Assembly (NCBI GenBank): GCA_903842855.1
Contig: CAIMNT010000219.1
Span: forward strand, 1-6,520
DNA length: 6,520 bases
Direction of reading: 5' to 3'
From: an uncultured Actinomycetes bacterium
GTDB lineage: Bacteria; Actinomycetota; Actinomycetes; Nanopelagicales; Nanopelagicaceae
Shown: one piece after another, positions 3,444 to 6,520 of the stretch
Layout: every line of letters starts with the position of its first letter
Position numbering within the stretch: the first letter of the stretch is position 1
Program-made: the position numbers and the translations under genes
The notes under the pieces: model-generated
What the model was told of the DNA's origin: nothing
Database searches by the model: none
What the model saw: the letters and a program-made list of their open reading frames with translations, nothing else

Positions 3444-6264
3444 GAATCACCCCTTCTTCTAGGGCTCTAGATTTCAATTCCTCAAAATCTATGCGAGCCA
3501 TTTCAATTCCAAGTTTTCCTAAATGCTCAGTAGCGCTGACCATCTCCTTGAGGATTTCGCTAGCTTCGGCAAAGTCACCAAGGAGATAGTAGCAACTTGC
3601 GAGAGTTTCTTGGCCCCATATTTCAAACTCTTTCCGTGCAATCTTTAGGAAAGTCTCGAAATCTGTATCGAGGCCTCTTTCCAATTGAGACCTTAAAGTC
3701 TCAGAAATGACTTCCCCATAAAAAGTGCTCTTCGACGTTAAACTCAACTCTCTACAAAGAACTATACAAATCCATTCCAATTTCATCAGAATATCGGTGT
3801 TCAAATCGAACGAAAGTCTTGGAGTTTGAAGCGACCATGATTTTTGAAAGATTGAGAAGGTGGGCATTGACCAATCACGATGCTCACGATTTCTACTTGC
3901 GTACTCCATTGCGCCATCCAAATATCTAACAGCGTCATCCCATTTTTCAGATGATGCATAATTTATAGCACGCGAATGTTGCAAATAATAAACTGAAGGC
4001 CAAGAAGTAGTTGATGCGATTTTAAGATATTCCTGTGCCTTCGTTAATTCCTTAAGTCCCGTACTCCACATGCCATAACCGACAAATCTCTCTCGCATCT
4101 GATTGTCGTATGTTTCATTACCTTTCAAGCTCTTATGAAACTCTAACTCCAAATCTGCTGTGGAGATGACTTTTGTAAGAATCTCCTCATAATTTGAGGT
4201 GTCATCTAACAAATCTTCAAGTCTCGTTATATTCACATCTCGACTTGCTACAAATGCCAAGTCCTTTGCAAATGGTTCTGGAACGAGCTCGAAGTCAAAA
4301 TCCGCAGCTTCAATCCCCAATTTAGAAAATGCGCCCACATAAGCAGGCTTGAGTTTAGTCTCATAGAATTCTCTAACTGACTCAGGGTTGATATCAGGAC
4401 CATGCTTTAGCATAAAACTGTAGTTGATTTCCTCAGGCCAAATTCGCAATGAGATAGTCCACAGCCAAAGGGAATGAGTCTCTCTTGTGTACTCGTAAAA
4501 AAAGAATCCGTTTTTCACTGATAAATCTTGAAGAGACCAAACTTTTAAAAATTCCTCTAAATCATTGTCACTCAAGGATTGCATTAATGATTTTCCGTCA
4601 GAAGTTGCCACTTCAAATATATTTTTAGGCAAAATATCTGAGTGCGTAGTTCTCCAAATTTTTGGGTTTTTGGAATTTCCAAATTTGTTCGCAATATCGA
4701 AAATAATCTTGCGTGCGGTCGTTCGAACTATTGAACTTAGATAAGTGCTCCGCTCCTGGAACGCAGATTCTGGAAGCTTCAAAATTCCCTTCGACATTAA
4801 TGACTTTTCCACTGGACCGTTTATTTTCTCTAAATAACGCATTCTAACCAATAGCCAAAGCACCGGGTCAAAATCCACAACAGGTCTCGAATTCATATCA
4901 ATGTGCAACGTAGTCTCTTTTGATTCTCGGTCTATCACCTTCATTTCAGAGTCAGCCAAGTCAATGATGCCTAAATCCCATAACTCCCTAGCAATTTCAA
5001 TTCGATTACTAAGTTTCTCTTTAAATGCTTCAGTATCTATCCCCAGTGGAAAGGTCAGTAAGACCTCCATTTCTTTAAGACTCTTTCCGTAATTTCGGTT
5101 TCCAACCGAAATTTCTGCTGTATTTTCAAGGGCTGGCAAATAATTCCAGCGAGCAGAAGTAATCAATTCGTCTAACGTTGCAATTTCGTCTGGATTTTGA
5201 TTCAACCATTCTTCAATTTTTCCTTTATACATACTAAGAGTTTTTTCTTTGTGGCTAATACTTCTTTCGATTCCCTCATTCGTCTTACCAATCAATTCAA
5301 TTAATTTTGCAACAGAACTGGGATTGAGAATAAATTGACCACTTTTTCTAAAATCTTCAAAGAGGAAGTGTGAAATGAGCTTGAATCTCCAAGGTTGACC
5401 GAATACAAATGGTGCATAAAAGGTTCCTAAACTGCTTCCAAGTACATCCGAATCTAAGTTTGGAAAGAATTCATCTCGGTACCAACTGAGTAATTCACCG
5501 TAATACATGAACTCATTAGTCACATTCGAAAAAGGACCAAGTTGGATATTGACTGGGGTTGGACTAAGTGACCTAAGAAGTGGCGACAGTGATTCAACAG
5601 TTGATTCCTCTATTATTGTGACTACTACTCCGCCAGACCTTGAGTTCAATATTCTGGCAACTAAGTTTTGTGTTTTTAAGTCAACATTTGCAAGATTTGT
5701 TATTTCGTCAATAACAATTGCAAATCCCGAGAACTTCGAATCACCTTTTTTTGCAAAATCCTCCAGTATTTTCCAATCGCGCTTAAGTGAGTTTGAATCA
5801 AATTCCTGCGAAATTTCTGAATTTATTTTTTGTGCAGAAATTTTCAAACCACACTCAAGAAATATTTCGGAGTGTGTGGGATTTACGTTTCCGAATACAG
5901 TTTGAGATTTCCAACTTTCGTACTGAGCACTACTCTTATCAAGATATTCATAGTCTACGAGTGTTTCAATTACGGAATCAAATATTTGAGTTACTATCCC
6001 TGCAGAGGGTTTTTCCCCAAGTGATTCAATAGTTAAAAATATAGGAATTAGATTTCTTTCCAACCAAATTGTCTTTGCCCCGTTTACAAAACTTGTTTTT
6101 CCTATTTTAGGTCGCCCGACGACCAGAATATTGCTACGAGAATCAAAACTTGCTGAGCTAATGTTTTCCTTTAATATTTCATATTCATTTTCTCTATAGA
6201 AAATTTCCCAGGGTTCAAATATTGGATTTTGAAAGTCAAATGGATTCCTGTGTTCACCAGCCAC
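3436..6264 (-). CDS. Large AAA_16/STAND-type ATPase with C-terminal TPR-like region (942 aa)
   Basis: This is a P-loop ATPase. Residues 7-34 have the layout of the Orc/Cdc6 or AAA_16 entry segment (NPFDFQNP, then YREnEYEIL in place of the usual GREeEl). Walker A is GRPKIGKT (50-57) and Walker B is FAIVIDEI (181-188, Asp186-Glu187). A strand with VVVTIIEES (213-221) may hold sensor 1. Residues 240-480 look helical and winged-helix-like. The C-terminal part contains TPR-like helix pairs (about 730-795 and 885-910, such as SCYYLLGDFAEASEIL). There is no signal peptide or membrane segment. STAND ATPases use this layout to sense a ligand and oligomerise. A typical N-terminal effector domain is missing, so the overlapping sigma-like protein may be the output. 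The start is GTG with AGAAGGG eleven bases upstream; no ATG is in frame upstream. Exact family is uncertain. Confidence 0.75.
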   Translation of the reverse strand: MAGEHRNPFDFQNPIFEPWEIFYRENEYEILKENISSASFDSRSNILVVGRPKIGKTSFVNGAKTIWLERNLIPIFLTIESLGEKPSAGIVTQIFDSVIETLVDYEYLDKSSAQYESWKSQTVFGNVNPTHSEIFLECGLKISAQKINSEISQEFDSNSLKRDWKILEDFAKKGDSKFSGFAIVIDEITNLANVDLKTQNLVARILNSRSGGVVVTIIEESTVESLSPLLRSLSPTPVNIQLGPFSNVTNEFMYYGELLSWYRDEFFPNLDSDVLGSSLGTFYAPFVFGQPWRFKLISHFLFEDFRKSGQFILNPSSVAKLIELIGKTNEGIERSISHKEKTLSMYKGKIEEWLNQNPDEIATLDELITSARWNYLPALENTAEISVGNRNYGKSLKEMEVLLTFPLGIDTEAFKEKLSNRIEIARELWDLGIIDLADSEMKVIDRESKETTLHIDMNSRPVVDFDPVLWLLVRMRYLEKINGPVEKSLMSKGILKLPESAFQERSTYLSSIVRTTARKIIFDIANKFGNSKNPKIWRTTHSDILPKNIFEVATSDGKSLMQSLSDNDLEEFLKVWSLQDLSVKNGFFFYEYTRETHSLWLWTISLRIWPEEINYSFMLKHGPDINPESVREFYETKLKPAYVGAFSKLGIEAADFDFELVPEPFAKDLAFVASRDVNITRLEDLLDDTSNYEEILTKVISTADLELEFHKSLKGNETYDNQMRERFVGYGMWSTGLKELTKAQEYLKIASTTSWPSVYYLQHSRAINYASSEKWDDAVRYLDGAMEYASRNREHRDWSMPTFSIFQKSWSLQTPRLSFDLNTDILMKLEWICIVLCRELSLTSKSTFYGEVISETLRSQLERGLDTDFETFLKIARKEFEIWGQETLASCYYLLGDFAEASEILKEMVSATEHLGKLGIEMARIDFEELKSRALEEGVILE

Positions 6265-6295
6265 TTGATTCGAAACCCTTCTGGATAGAGTGCAT
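6254..6295 (-). CDS. Possible 13-codon upstream peptide overlapping the ATPase start
   Basis: On the - strand, AGGAG (6306-6310) lies ten bases before an ATG (6295-6293) that opens the frame MHSIQKGFESSGW, ending in TGA at 6256-6254. This frame overlaps the GTG start (6264-6262) of the ATPase gene in another frame. If translated, terminating ribosomes could reinitiate at the GTG or compete with it. The frame is short and could be chance. Confidence 0.25.
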   Translation of the reverse strand: MHSIQKGFESSGW

Positions 6296-6359
6296 ACCTA
6301 AGCGTCTCCTAATTTTTGGTGCTATTGCAACTAAAATCACTAATTCGGACTTAAAGTTC

Positions 6360-6387
6360 TTGAAAGTCTAGTTTCGGGCGTTAGGCT
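6360..6387 (+). promoter_or_regulatory. Likely promoter of the tRNA gene
   Basis: TTGAAA (6360-6365) matches the -35 consensus in five of six bases. After 16 bases comes TAGGCT (6382-6387), a TANNNT -10. It ends nine bases before the mature tRNA 5' end, which would give a very short 5' leader, as is common for tRNA genes. Confidence 0.5.
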
Positions 6388-6396
6388 AGGCAGGTC

Positions 6397-6470
6397 GAGG
6401 CGGTAGCTCAGTTGGTTAGAGCCCCAAACTCATAATTTGGTCGTCGTCGGTTCGAGCCCGACCCGCCTCA
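6397..6470 (+). tRNA. tRNA-Met (CAT), elongator type
   Basis: A complete 74-nt cloverleaf. The acceptor stem GAGGCGG (6397-6403) pairs perfectly with CCGCCTC (6463-6469), with discriminator A at 6470. The D stem is GCTC/GAGC with an AGTTGGTTA loop. The anticodon stem is CCAAA/TTTGG with loop CTCATAA, anticodon CAT at 6431-6433. The T stem is GTCGG/CCGAC with loop TTCGAGC. CCA is not encoded. The first base pair is G-C, and the anticodon stem lacks the three G-C pairs of initiators, so it is not tRNA-fMet. A lysidine-type tRNA-Ile (reading AUA) shares the CAT anticodon; the acceptor stem lacks the C4-G69 pair of the E. coli form, so elongator Met is favoured but not proven. Confidence 0.93.
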
Positions 6471-6485
6471 CTCGTTCAGTGGTCC

Positions 6486-6502
6486 GTGCACATTTCGTGC
6501 AC
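6486..6502 (+). repeat. Short repeated GTGCAC motif after the tRNA
   Basis: GTGCAC occurs at 6486-6491 and 6497-6502 with start points 11 bp apart, about one helical turn. Each copy is itself palindromic, and together they can form a 6-bp hairpin with a five-base loop. No T tract follows. It may be a small protein-binding site or a 3' processing or termination aid for the tRNA transcript. Only the repeat itself is certain. Confidence 0.4.
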
Positions 6503-6520
6503 TTGATACCCATTTACACC

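Noticed and set aside
4901..6032. Several + strand open frames opposite the ATPase gene
   Set aside because: All fall opposite the 942-aa frame, which carries clear Walker motifs; their translations show only shadow composition.
6301..6396. Promoter for the - strand ATPase operon
   Set aside because: Several TANNNT-like and TTNNNN-like hexamers occur, but none pair at 16-18 bp with good matches on both sides, so no site is called.
6397..6470. Initiator tRNA-fMet
   Set aside because: The first acceptor pair is G-C, not a mismatch, and the anticodon stem is CCAAA/TTTGG without the three consecutive G-C pairs of initiators.
1..6520. CRISPR array, insertion sequence or integrase
   Set aside because: No set of regularly spaced direct repeats, no terminal inverted repeats around a transposase-like frame, and no recombinase motifs were seen.

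Overview
The window looks like a bacterial accessory segment next to a tRNA gene. G+C is moderate to low by eye (about 40%, not counted). Genes use AAGGAG-type ribosome binding sites and TTG/GTG starts. The single tRNA gene has no encoded CCA end, and its best upstream promoter match has a TANNNT-type -10. Together these fit a lower-GC actinobacterium or a similar Gram-positive lineage, but the assignment is only an inference.

Layout, left to right. Positions 1-115 are a leader with short reading frames and a 14-bp perfect palindrome. Three + strand genes follow: a 98-aa acidic protein (116-412), a roughly 142-aa protein with a lysine-rich N-terminus (515-943), and a roughly 505-aa coiled-coil protein with a C-terminal PD-(D/E)XK-like nuclease domain (1138-2655). 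The gaps between them hold strong RNA structure. At 415-492 one segment can pair with either of two partners, 11 bp or 12 bp. Positions 936-1109 hold three successive hairpins, the last a 10-bp stem with a T7 tract and a 14-codon reading frame laid across its 5' arm. Genes two and three have no ATG, GTG or TTG near their Shine-Dalgarno sequences. In both, an in-frame ATA codon lies 5-6 nt downstream, so both may start at AUA.

A strong terminator at 2669-2699 ends the + strand operon. Beyond it, on the - strand, lies a convergent two-gene operon overlapping by 8 nt. The first gene is a 942-aa P-loop ATPase (AAA_16/STAND type, with Walker A, Walker B and C-terminal TPR-like helices). The second is a 247-aa divergent ECF-like sigma factor. 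To the right is a complete elongator-type tRNA-Met(CAT) with a plausible promoter.

Working model (inference): the ATPase acts as a sensor or regulator coupled to the sigma-like protein. The + strand operon is a tightly gated module ending in a nuclease-like effector, controlled at transcription (attenuator), RNA folding (alternative hairpins) and initiation (AUA). I recognise neither operon as a named system.
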